In this document: one piece after another, positions 1-5,941 of the stretch
Numbering within the stretch: the first letter of the stretch is position 1
Layout of the letters: each line of letters opens with the position of its first letter
DNA from: Bacilli bacterium
GTDB lineage: Bacteria > Bacillota_I > Bacilli_A > ML615J-28 > CAG-698
Reading direction: 5' to 3'
Assembly (NCBI GenBank): GCA_028693885.1
Contig: JAQUUM010000033.1
Span: 1 to 7,636 of the forward strand
Length of the DNA stretch: 7,636 nucleotides
Made by a program: the position numbers and the translations under genes
Notes under the pieces: model-generated
Databases searched by the model: none
What the model was told of the DNA's origin: nothing
Seen by the model: only the letters and a program-made list of their open reading frames with translations

Positions 1-680
1 AACAAGGCATTGGTAATAATTTGATTGAAAAAATAGAAAAGGAATTTAGAGAAAAAGAAATTAAAAAGATAAAAGTAGGGGCTGATTTTGATAACTTTTT
101 CCCAGGAATTCCATGTGATTTTGTGAATGCCAGTAATGCCTGGTTTGAAAAAAGAAACTATAAAATGATTAGATATACTTACGATGTAGTTTCTAAAATT
201 GATCGAATTAAAACTTATGAGATTATTGATAAGGGATTTTCTTTTAGATATGCAAAGTTATCTGAAAGCATTAAGGTTTTAGATTTATTAAAAAGTTTTT
301 CACAACGTTGGTATGATGAAGGATTAGACGCTATTAAGAACAATGATTTTGAAACATCTTATATTATTGGGGTTTCTAAAGAAGATGATAGTGTAGTAGC
401 TTTTTTAAGATGCAATCAAACAGAATTGAACAAGAAACCATATAATATCACCTGGTATCAAAGATTTAAAAAATTATCTGGAATTGGTCCTTTGGGTGTT
501 TTTAGCGAATATAGAAAACTAGGACTTGGTAAAGATATTATAAGTTTTGCTTTAAATACTTTGAAAAACACTAAAACAACTGATATTTTAATTGATTGGA
601 CTGGGCTTTTAGAGTTTTATCAATTATTTGGTTTTGAGGTATGGAAAAGTTATATTTATACTGAAAAAGATTTAAATTAG
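1..680 (+). CDS. Tandem GNAT-family N-acetyltransferase, 5'-truncated by window edge
   Basis: The open frame runs in from the left edge (first full codon at base 3) and ends at TAG 678-680, giving 225 visible residues. It opens with QGIGNNLIEKI, the acetyl-CoA-binding motif A (Q/R-x-x-G-x-G/A) of a GNAT fold, so the TTG at 21 is internal and the real start lies upstream. The first GNAT remnant covers about residues 1-60 and includes NFFPGIP. A second GNAT unit follows (about 75-225), with its own motif A in YRKLGLGKD and a C-terminal IDWTGLLEFYQLFGFEVW. From family knowledge it should transfer an acetyl group from acetyl-CoA to an amine; the substrate is unknown. As I recall, related double-GNAT modules occur near or fused to GH3 N-acetylglucosaminidases, so a link to amino-sugar metabolism or a longer fusion protein is possible. 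A promoter follows the gene, so it probably ends an upstream unit. The GNAT call is firm; the role is not. Confidence 0.85.
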   Translation, partial: QGIGNNLIEKIEKEFREKEIKKIKVGADFDNFFPGIPCDFVNASNAWFEKRNYKMIRYTYDVVSKIDRIKTYEIIDKGFSFRYAKLSESIKVLDLLKSFSQRWYDEGLDAIKNNDFETSYIIGVSKEDDSVVAFLRCNQTELNKKPYNITWYQRFKKLSGIGPLGVFSEYRKLGLGKDIISFALNTLKNTKTTDILIDWTGLLEFYQLFGFEVWKSYIYTEKDLN

Positions 681-683
681 ATA

Positions 684-712
684 TTGCAAATAACTTATCT
701 TTGTTATATAAT
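684..712 (+). promoter_or_regulatory. Predicted sigma-A-type promoter of the lipoprotein gene
   Basis: A -35-like TTGCAA (684-689) and a perfect -10 TATAAT (707-712) are separated by exactly 17 bases, placing the transcription start near 719 and giving a leader of about 55 nt. It lies just after the stop of the GNAT gene and makes the lipoprotein gene independently transcribed. An ATAAC/GTTAT inverted repeat (690-694 and 703-707) falls in the spacer; this could be an operator half-site pair or chance in AT-rich DNA. Confidence 0.7.
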
Positions 713-722
713 ATTAATGTAA

Positions 723-738
723 TCCTTTTCTTAAAGGA
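723..738 (+). repeat. Small inverted repeat in lipoprotein leader
   Basis: TCCTTT (723-728) and AAAGGA (733-738) form a six-base-pair stem around a TCTT loop just after the predicted start site. An overlapping direct repeat TTCTTAAA occurs at 728-735 and 741-748. It could be an operator or an mRNA 5' hairpin that stabilises a highly expressed transcript. It is short and AT-rich, so chance is a real alternative. Confidence 0.3.
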
Positions 739-763
739 AATTCTTAAAAAAAGATAAAAAAAC

Positions 764-770
764 GAGGAGG
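764..770 (+). promoter_or_regulatory. Strong ribosome binding site of the lipoprotein gene
   Basis: GAGGAGG ends four bases before the ATG at 775. It is the strongest Shine-Dalgarno match in the window and fixes this ATG as the start. It fits the expectation that an ABC binding lipoprotein is made in excess over its transporter. Confidence 0.8.
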
Positions 771-774
771 AAAA

Positions 775-2418
775 ATGAAAAAATGGCTTATTTTACCATT
801 ATTAATGGTATGTGTATTTGCTTTTGTGGGATGTAAAAAAAGTACCCCTAGTGCAATCGTAATTTCTGGTACTGCATCAATCGCAATTAGTGAAAGCACA
901 CAATTAACTGCAACAATTGATCCTGAAAAGGCTGATCAAAGCGTAACTTGGGCAACAAGTAATGCAGCAATTGCTACAGTTAGTGAAACAGGACTTGTTA
1001 CTGGTCTTGCAGCAGGTAGAGTTTCAATTACTGCTACTTCAGTTGCTAATCCTGAACTTACTCAACCGATTTTAATCACTGTTAGAGGTGATGGTGCTCA
1101 ACAAGAGTATCCTGATTTACAAGGTTATGTAATTACTATTATGACTAAGGCTTTAAATGAATACGATCCATTCCATCGTAATACTGAAAATGAGGAAGAT
1201 TATGCTGCAAGTGATAAAGAAGCAAAAAAAGCTGCTTTCACTTCTGTAAAAGAATTATATAACTGTGATATCGCAGTTATTGATTATCCTGCTGGTGCTG
1301 AATGGGGTCAAACTCGTATTGACTATATCAACTTACAAGGTTCATTAGGAACTCCTGAAGCTGATTTCTACATCGTAGGTAGTGACTGGATTCCTGATTT
1401 CGTTGAAGGTGGTTCAGTTGTTGATTTAACTGATTTTTATGGAACTTATGGAGAAGATAAGATGGATCCTGCTTTCCGTCAAGCTTGTACATATAAAGGA
1501 AGTTTATATGGTATGACAAACGGTGGAGCTGGTCTAATCAATGGTTTATTCTATAATATAGATTTAATCAATACAATCCAAATGGATACTCCAGCTAAGA
1601 TGTTTAATGATGATAATTGGACATATACAGATTTTAAAGACTGGGCATTAGAAGCTCAATCTAAATTAGCTAGTGGACAATTTGCTTTATCTGGTCATGG
1701 TGTATATTATTGGTATGGTATGACTTTATCAGCTGGTGTTAGAATCGCTAACTTAGATAACTTAATTATTGATTATCAAAATGAAAATGCTGTTGCTGCA
1801 GCTCAAACATTAAAAGATGTGTTTACTGCTAATGCATTTGATCCTGCATTCAATCATGATGCTGGTTCTGTAGCGTTTAATACTGGTAATGCAATTTTCT
1901 GTCCAGGTCAATTCTGGTTCTTAAATGCTGATAATAGATGGGCAACTTATCGTGGCGAATTGTTCGACATCGGTTATGTTCCTTATCCATATGCTGATAC
2001 AATGACAAAAGCAGACGCTAGAGTAGCGATGCCTGATGAAGCTGTTTATATTATGGCTACAGGACGTACTGCTGATCAAGAGTCAGTTTATCGTGCAATC
2101 AATGACATGTTCTTAATGACTAGAGAAAATGTTGAAAATGCTCCAGGATATGATGAATATGAATTAAGATTACAAAACGCTCAAAGATTAACTGATGATC
2201 CTGAATCAGTTACAGCGATTATGTATATTAACGACAAGGGTGATAATGAAACAAATCTTAGATATTTCTTTGATCCACTTGAAGGTGTATATTCATTCAC
2301 TCAACCTGATGGTTTAGGCCCTGCTTTAAGAACTATTATTCAAGGTGGCGACTATCAACAAACAATGACTACGGTTATTCCAGTTGTAGAAGCTGAACTT
2401 AATAGAAAGTACGGATAA
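775..2418 (+). CDS. Big_2 domain-containing ABC transporter solute-binding lipoprotein (sugar type)
   Basis: The 547-residue product begins with a lipoprotein signal peptide: MKK, a hydrophobic core, and lipobox FVGC with the lipidated cysteine at residue 20 (Phe at -3 is slightly unusual). Residues about 27-104 form a bacterial Ig-like group 2 (Big_2) domain, shown by VTWATSN and ATVSETGLVTGLAAGRVSIT. Residues about 112-547 resemble an extracellular solute-binding protein family 1 fold: YKGSLYGMTNGG, then LFYNIDLI, and later FNTGNAIFCPGQFWF, with many Trp/Tyr residues suited to stacking on sugar rings. It should sit on the outer face of the membrane and deliver a carbohydrate to an ABC permease that is not in this window. 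Its own promoter and terminator make it monocistronic. It is less AT-rich than its neighbours (25 of 60 bases are G/C at 1261-1320, against 14 of 60 at 3721-3780) and uses CGT arginine codons, as expected of a highly expressed gene. The position beside a peptidoglycan-salvage operon suggests a muropeptide-sugar ligand; this is inference. Confidence 0.85.
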   Translation: MKKWLILPLLMVCVFAFVGCKKSTPSAIVISGTASIAISESTQLTATIDPEKADQSVTWATSNAAIATVSETGLVTGLAAGRVSITATSVANPELTQPILITVRGDGAQQEYPDLQGYVITIMTKALNEYDPFHRNTENEEDYAASDKEAKKAAFTSVKELYNCDIAVIDYPAGAEWGQTRIDYINLQGSLGTPEADFYIVGSDWIPDFVEGGSVVDLTDFYGTYGEDKMDPAFRQACTYKGSLYGMTNGGAGLINGLFYNIDLINTIQMDTPAKMFNDDNWTYTDFKDWALEAQSKLASGQFALSGHGVYYWYGMTLSAGVRIANLDNLIIDYQNENAVAAAQTLKDVFTANAFDPAFNHDAGSVAFNTGNAIFCPGQFWFLNADNRWATYRGELFDIGYVPYPYADTMTKADARVAMPDEAVYIMATGRTADQESVYRAINDMFLMTRENVENAPGYDEYELRLQNAQRLTDDPESVTAIMYINDKGDNETNLRYFFDPLEGVYSFTQPDGLGPALRTIIQGGDYQQTMTTVIPVVEAELNRKYG

Positions 2419-2424
2419 GATTTT

Positions 2425-2454
2425 AAAAACTGTGTCGCGAGACACAGTTTTTTT
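2425..2454 (+). terminator. Strong intrinsic terminator after the lipoprotein gene
   Basis: Arms AAAAACTGTGTC (2425-2436) and GACACAGTTTTT (2441-2452) pair perfectly over 12 bases around a GCGA (GNRA-type) tetraloop, followed by a run of seven T at 2448-2454. It begins six bases after the lipoprotein stop codon. The complementary strand also ends the hairpin with five T, so weak bidirectional function is possible, although no minus-strand gene is present to need it. Confidence 0.95.
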
Positions 2455-2455
2455 A

Positions 2456-2484
2456 TTGTTTATAATAACTCTTTATGTTATAAT
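2456..2484 (+). promoter_or_regulatory. Predicted extended -10 promoter of the peptidoglycan-salvage operon
   Basis: TTGTTT (2456-2461) is 17 bases upstream of a perfect TATAAT (2479-2484), and a TG at 2476-2477 supplies an extended -10 element. The predicted start is near 2491, leaving a leader of about 30 nt. It follows immediately after the terminator, so the downstream genes form a separate transcription unit. An alternative TATAAT at 2461-2466 has no comparable -35. Confidence 0.7.
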
Positions 2485-2491
2485 AAACATA
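2474..2491 (+). promoter_or_regulatory. Candidate operator: inverted repeat over the -10 element
   Basis: TATGTT (2474-2479) and AACATA (2486-2491) are perfect inverted repeats with a six-base centre. The palindrome spans the -10 box and predicted start site, where a repressor would block RNA polymerase. No regulator gene is in the window, so the factor is unknown; RpiR-family MurR proteins are the usual repressors of MurNAc operons. AT-rich chance pairing is possible. Confidence 0.35.
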
Positions 2492-2520
2492 GTGTATTTA
2501 TAAAAAATGAGGATTAATCA

Positions 2521-3225
2521 ATGGATATGGAAAAATTTGTCAATAGTAGAGGCTTTAGTTTTATTGACTGGCTTTGGCGATTGATAGTAATGAATATAAT
2601 AGTAATTTTTATTTCAGTAATAACTGTATTTATAGGTTTTATACCAGCCTATCTTGCTGCTTTTAGAACAATAAAAGATATTAAAGAAAGTAAACAAAGT
2701 GGTAATATTTTTAAAATTTATTTTAAAAATATGATTTATGATTATAAAAAAACAATTTATATAACATTAATCTTTTTAGTTTTTTTTATTGTTATGGGTT
2801 TTGCTGCTTGGTATTACGCGCCTAGTGTTTTAAGTGCCGATTTTTCTTTTCAAAATTTTGATTTGATTTATGCACTTGGCTTTTTTTATATGTTGTTTTG
2901 TATTTTTATTGTTGGTTTAATGTTAATACATTTACCGATGGTAATGACATATTTTAATTTTAAAATAAAAGATATTTTAAAAATGAGTTTTTTTATGTGT
3001 TTGAAATTTTTTCTTACAACCTTCATTCTTTTTATAATTTGGGCTTTAAGTATTGGATCGCTTTTGATTGGCTTTTTGATTCCTTTTTGGTTCTTGATTG
3101 GAATCAGTGGGCCACTTTTTGTAAGTTATAACTTTACAAGAGGAATTTATTGGTATTTATCAAATAATGAAGATGATATAAAAACAGTCGATAAATTTGA
3201 TTTAAAAGGAGAAGAAGATGATTAA
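2521..3225 (+). CDS. DUF624/YesL-like integral membrane protein
   Basis: The 234-residue product is a polytopic membrane protein with about five hydrophobic segments, near residues 18-46, 78-100, 113-145, 159-180 and 180-202, and an acidic C-terminal tail (KGEEDD). An amphipathic start with WLWRLIVMN, a first helix ending GFIPAYLAAFRTIKDI and a following FKIYFKNMIYDYKKT loop resemble the DUF624 (YesL) family. Members often lie in carbohydrate ABC-transporter clusters, but their biochemical role is not established. ATG 2521 is chosen because GAGGA (2509-2513) is seven bases upstream; the ATG at 2527 is the alternative. It is the first gene of the operon and its last 8 nt overlap the next gene, indicating translational coupling. 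A role assisting uptake of peptidoglycan fragments is inferred from position only. A generic membrane protein is the alternative. Confidence 0.7.
   Translation: MDMEKFVNSRGFSFIDWLWRLIVMNIIVIFISVITVFIGFIPAYLAAFRTIKDIKESKQSGNIFKIYFKNMIYDYKKTIYITLIFLVFFIVMGFAAWYYAPSVLSADFSFQNFDLIYALGFFYMLFCIFIVGLMLIHLPMVMTYFNFKIKDILKMSFFMCLKFFLTTFILFIIWALSIGSLLIGFLIPFWFLIGISGPLFVSYNFTRGIYWYLSNNEDDIKTVDKFDLKGEEDD
3205..3211 (+). promoter_or_regulatory. Ribosome binding site of namZ inside the upstream gene
   Basis: AAAGGAG lies six bases before ATG 3218 and within the last codons of the DUF624 gene. It decides the short, signal-less start of the following protein: the reading frame upstream of 3218 has no better-supported start, and this site is a near-perfect Shine-Dalgarno match. 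Confidence 0.8.
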
Positions 3226-4357
3226 ATTAGGGATTGAACGTATTAATGAGTATTCAAGTATTTTTGCAGGTAAAAGGGTTGGCTTGATTACCAATCCAAC
3301 TGGTATGACTAGTGATTTTAGGTCTTCAATTGATGTCTTAAAAGAAAAGACAAATCTTGTAGCACTTTTTTCACCAGAACATGGAGTAAGAGGAAACATT
3401 CAAGCAGGTGAAAAGTTAGAAGCGTATTTTGATAGTGAGACTGGTTGTATTGTACATAGTTTATATGGAAAAGATAGAAAACCAACCAAAGAAATGATGG
3501 ATGGTATTGATGTTTTGTGTATGGATATTCAAGATGCTGGGTCAAGGTTTTATACATATATTTACACTATGGCTTATGCGATGACTGCTTGTAAGGAATA
3601 TGATAAAGAATTTGTTATCTTTGACAGACCGAATCCTGCTAGTGCTAAAGAATTCGAAGGAAACATTTTAGATTTGAAGTTTCGCTCTTTTGTTGGATAC
3701 TATCCAATACTTCAACGTTATGGTCTAACTATAGCTGAATTGGCTAAAATGTTTAATAATGAATATGAAATAAATTGTAAACTTCATACAATTTTAATGA
3801 AAAATTATAAAAGAGAAATGTATTATCCGGATACTAAATTACCATGGGTAATGCCTTCGCCAAATTTTCCTACTCCGATGACTGCTTTAGTGTATAATGC
3901 TACTTGTATTTTTGAAGGAACTAATCTATCTGAAGGACGTGGAACAACTGCACCATTTCATTATGTTGGAGCGCCATGGATAAATCCAGTTGATTATGCT
4001 GAAAAGCTTAATAGTTATAAACTTCCAGGGGTTCACTTTAGAGCACTTTACTTTACGCCAATGTTTTCTAAAAATGAAAAACTTTTGTGTGGTGGTGTTG
4101 AAGTACATGTATTAGATGTTAATAAATTTAAAGCTGTAAAGGTTGGTTGGTTAATGCTTTATGTTGTTAGAAAAATGTATCCAAATGATTTTAAAGTATT
4201 ACCTCCTTATACAGAAGGACGCCCTTGTATGCTTGAGTTTAATACTGGTTGTGATTATATAAAAGAAGATAAATATGAGATTGATAAATTATTTTCAATA
4301 ATCGATAAAGAAACAAAAATATTTGCAAAGACTAGAAAAAAATATTTATTATATTAG
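3218..4357 (+). CDS. namZ: Exo-beta-N-acetylmuramidase NamZ (DUF1343, GH171), apparently cytoplasmic
   Basis: NamZ enzymes cleave MurNAc from the non-reducing end of MurNAc-GlcNAc chains. The 379-residue product carries the DUF1343 signatures in order: LITNPTG (23-29), LFSPEHGVRG (50-59), DIQDAGSRFYTYI (103-115), FDRPNP (135-140), RYGLTIAELAKMFN (167-180), PWVMPSPNFPT (209-219) and EGTNLSEGRGTTAPF (233-247). Glu54 in SPEHG is a candidate active-site acid, by its conservation; I have not verified it against a structure. The protein starts directly with the family core (MIKLGIERI), with no signal peptide or lipobox, whereas the Bacillus subtilis homologue is secreted. It overlaps the membrane-protein gene by 8 nt and is followed 7 nt later by nagZ, its usual partner in MurNAc salvage. 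Family assignment is strong. The exact substrate (disaccharide, oligosaccharide, with or without peptide) is not visible. Confidence 0.92.
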   Translation: MIKLGIERINEYSSIFAGKRVGLITNPTGMTSDFRSSIDVLKEKTNLVALFSPEHGVRGNIQAGEKLEAYFDSETGCIVHSLYGKDRKPTKEMMDGIDVLCMDIQDAGSRFYTYIYTMAYAMTACKEYDKEFVIFDRPNPASAKEFEGNILDLKFRSFVGYYPILQRYGLTIAELAKMFNNEYEINCKLHTILMKNYKREMYYPDTKLPWVMPSPNFPTPMTALVYNATCIFEGTNLSEGRGTTAPFHYVGAPWINPVDYAEKLNSYKLPGVHFRALYFTPMFSKNEKLLCGGVEVHVLDVNKFKAVKVGWLMLYVVRKMYPNDFKVLPPYTEGRPCMLEFNTGCDYIKEDKYEIDKLFSIIDKETKIFAKTRKKYLLY

Positions 4358-4361
4358 GTGA
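4356..4361 (+). promoter_or_regulatory. Ribosome binding site of nagZ overlapping the namZ stop
   Basis: AGGTGA shares bases with the TAG stop of namZ (4355-4357) and lies three to four bases before ATG 4365. The spacing is shorter than usual, so efficient nagZ translation probably relies on ribosomes finishing namZ. Confidence 0.55.
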
Positions 4362-4364
4362 ATT

Positions 4365-5927
4365 ATGAATTTAAAAGAAAAATTAGGACAATTATTAATC
4401 ATTGGTTTTGATGGTTATGAGTTTAATGATCATTTAAAAAGATTGATTAGAGAATATAAGGTGGCAAACATTATATTGTTTGCTCGTAATATTAAATCAA
4501 TTGAACAATTATATAATTTATGTAAGAAGATTCATGAAGAAGTAAAGCAGGCAACCTCTACTATTCCTTTGATTTCAATTGATCAAGAAGGGGGAATGGT
4601 TACTAGAATTATGGATGGGGCTACTTTTTGTCCTGGAAATATGACGCTTGGAGCTACTAGTATTGATGATGCTTATGAAATTGGTAAAATCATGGGTGAG
4701 GAATTATTGGCGCTTGGAATTAATATGAATTTAGCTCCATCTTTAGATGTTAATAATAATCCTGCTAATCCAGTAATTGGTGTTAGAAGCTATGGTGATA
4801 ATCCTACTAAGGTTGCACAGTATGGAGTTTCGTTTATATCTGGAATTCAAGAAGAGGGAATAATTGCAACAGCTAAACATTTCCCAGGTCATGGTGATAC
4901 TGCGGTTGATTCGCATCTAGGACTTCCTAGAATCACTCACAGTAAAGAAAGAATTAAAGAAGTTGAGTTGGTTCCTTTTGTAGCGGCTATTAATAGTGGC
5001 GTTAAAGCTATAATGTCTGCTCATATCGATTTTAAAGAATATACTGTTAATAATACACCAGCTACTTTATCAAAAGAAGTATTGACTGATTTGCTTAGAA
5101 AAGAATTAGGATTTAATGGTTTGATAGTTAGTGACTGTATGGAAATGAAAGCTATTGATAATATCTATACAACTGAAAAAGGAACTGTTATGGGAATAAA
5201 AGCAGGGCTTGATTTGGCTTGTATTTCTCATTCGGAGTCAAAACAAATAAAAGCATTAGAATTGCTAGAAAAAGCAGTTCTAAGTGGAGATATAAAAGAA
5301 ACTGAAATTGATGAAAAAGTTAAAAGAATTTTAGCTGCTAAAAGTGAGTCTTTAAAAATTTTAAATAAATATTATTATGGTTTAGATTATGGTTTTGCTA
5401 AAGCAAAGGTTGTTAATATTGAACACAAAAGAACGGCTCAGCGAATTGTTGATGCATCTCTTACTAGAGTCATGGGGAATAATATTGAACTGCTAGAAGA
5501 CACACTAATTTTAGCACCAATCCCTTTTGCTACTACTATTGCTGAGGATAAAGTTTCGGCTAGAAGTATCATTGATTTAGTTAAACAAGAATTACCTAAG
5601 ATTAATTGTGTTCAAATGCCTTTAACTATGACAGATGAAGAAATTGATAAAATATTAGAAAAAGCAAATAGTGCAAGAGAAGTACTAGTTTGTACTTACA
5701 ACGTTAAGAGTTTTCCAACTCAAGCAAAGTTAGTTAATAAACTTTTAGAAAATAAAAAGGAAGTTTATGTATTATCTCTTAGAAATCCTTATGATATTTT
5801 AGAGATTAGAAATATTAAAAACTATGCTTGTTTATATGAATATACACCTAATTCAGTTAGAACAGTAATTAGATATTTAAAAAGAGAAATTAATGCTAGG
5901 GGTACTTTGCCAGTAAAAATATTTTAA
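4365..5927 (+). CDS. nagZ: GH3 beta-N-acetylglucosaminidase NagZ, two-domain type without signal peptide
   Basis: NagZ removes GlcNAc from the non-reducing end of GlcNAc-MurNAc or GlcNAc-anhydroMurNAc fragments. The 520 residues comprise a GH3 TIM-barrel domain (about 1-340) and a C-terminal alpha/beta domain (about 345-520) ending with YEYTPNSVRTVIRYLK and GTLPVKIF, the architecture seen in Gram-positive NagZ; Gram-negative NagZ is a single domain of about 340 residues. Key motifs are IDQEGG (72-77), NLAPSLDVN (122-130), KHFPGHGDT (171-179), DSH (182-184) and SDCMEM (256-261). By family knowledge Asp182-His184 form the acid/base dyad characteristic of NagZ, and Asp257 is the nucleophile; all are present. 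The start MNLKEKLGQLLIIGF is the mature GH3 start, with no secretion signal, so the enzyme should act in the cytoplasm, unlike secreted Bacillus NagZ. It sits between namZ and anmK, whose substrates it helps produce. Confidence 0.95.
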   Translation: MNLKEKLGQLLIIGFDGYEFNDHLKRLIREYKVANIILFARNIKSIEQLYNLCKKIHEEVKQATSTIPLISIDQEGGMVTRIMDGATFCPGNMTLGATSIDDAYEIGKIMGEELLALGINMNLAPSLDVNNNPANPVIGVRSYGDNPTKVAQYGVSFISGIQEEGIIATAKHFPGHGDTAVDSHLGLPRITHSKERIKEVELVPFVAAINSGVKAIMSAHIDFKEYTVNNTPATLSKEVLTDLLRKELGFNGLIVSDCMEMKAIDNIYTTEKGTVMGIKAGLDLACISHSESKQIKALELLEKAVLSGDIKETEIDEKVKRILAAKSESLKILNKYYYGLDYGFAKAKVVNIEHKRTAQRIVDASLTRVMGNNIELLEDTLILAPIPFATTIAEDKVSARSIIDLVKQELPKINCVQMPLTMTDEEIDKILEKANSAREVLVCTYNVKSFPTQAKLVNKLLENKKEVYVLSLRNPYDILEIRNIKNYACLYEYTPNSVRTVIRYLKREINARGTLPVKIF

Positions 5928-5928
5928 A

Positions 5929-5935
5929 AAGAGGT
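5929..5935 (+). promoter_or_regulatory. Ribosome binding site of anmK
   Basis: AAGAGGT lies in the 14-nt gap after nagZ, six bases before ATG 5942, a good spacing that supports this start. Confidence 0.65.
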
Positions 5936-5941
5936 AATAGA

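Noticed and set aside
21..680. TTG at 21 as the start of the GNAT gene
   Set aside because: The frame is open to base 3 and the upstream codons encode QGIGNN, the start of the conserved acetyl-CoA motif, so the gene begins before the window.
681..774. Terminator or riboswitch between the GNAT and lipoprotein genes
   Set aside because: No GC-containing stem followed by a T-run is present, and the predicted leader of about 55 nt is too short for a known riboswitch.
1328..1519. Minus-strand 63-codon open frame
   Set aside because: It lies wholly inside the lipoprotein gene, has no RBS or recognisable protein features, and is the antisense shadow of a well-supported gene.
2461..2466. First TATAAT after the terminator as the -10 box
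   Set aside because: It has no -35 at suitable spacing (that position is inside the terminator hairpin), while the TATAAT at 2479 has both an extended TG and a TTG-containing -35.
3202..3399. Minus-strand 65-codon open frame
   Set aside because: It is antisense to the start of namZ and the end of the DUF624 gene, without domain similarity or regulatory signals.
3318..3557. Minus-strand 79-codon open frame
   Set aside because: It is antisense to the conserved SPEHG and DIQDAGSR region of namZ; its composition is that of a shadow frame.
3926..4108. Minus-strand 60-codon open frame
   Set aside because: It is antisense to the EGTNLSEGRG region of namZ, with no independent support.
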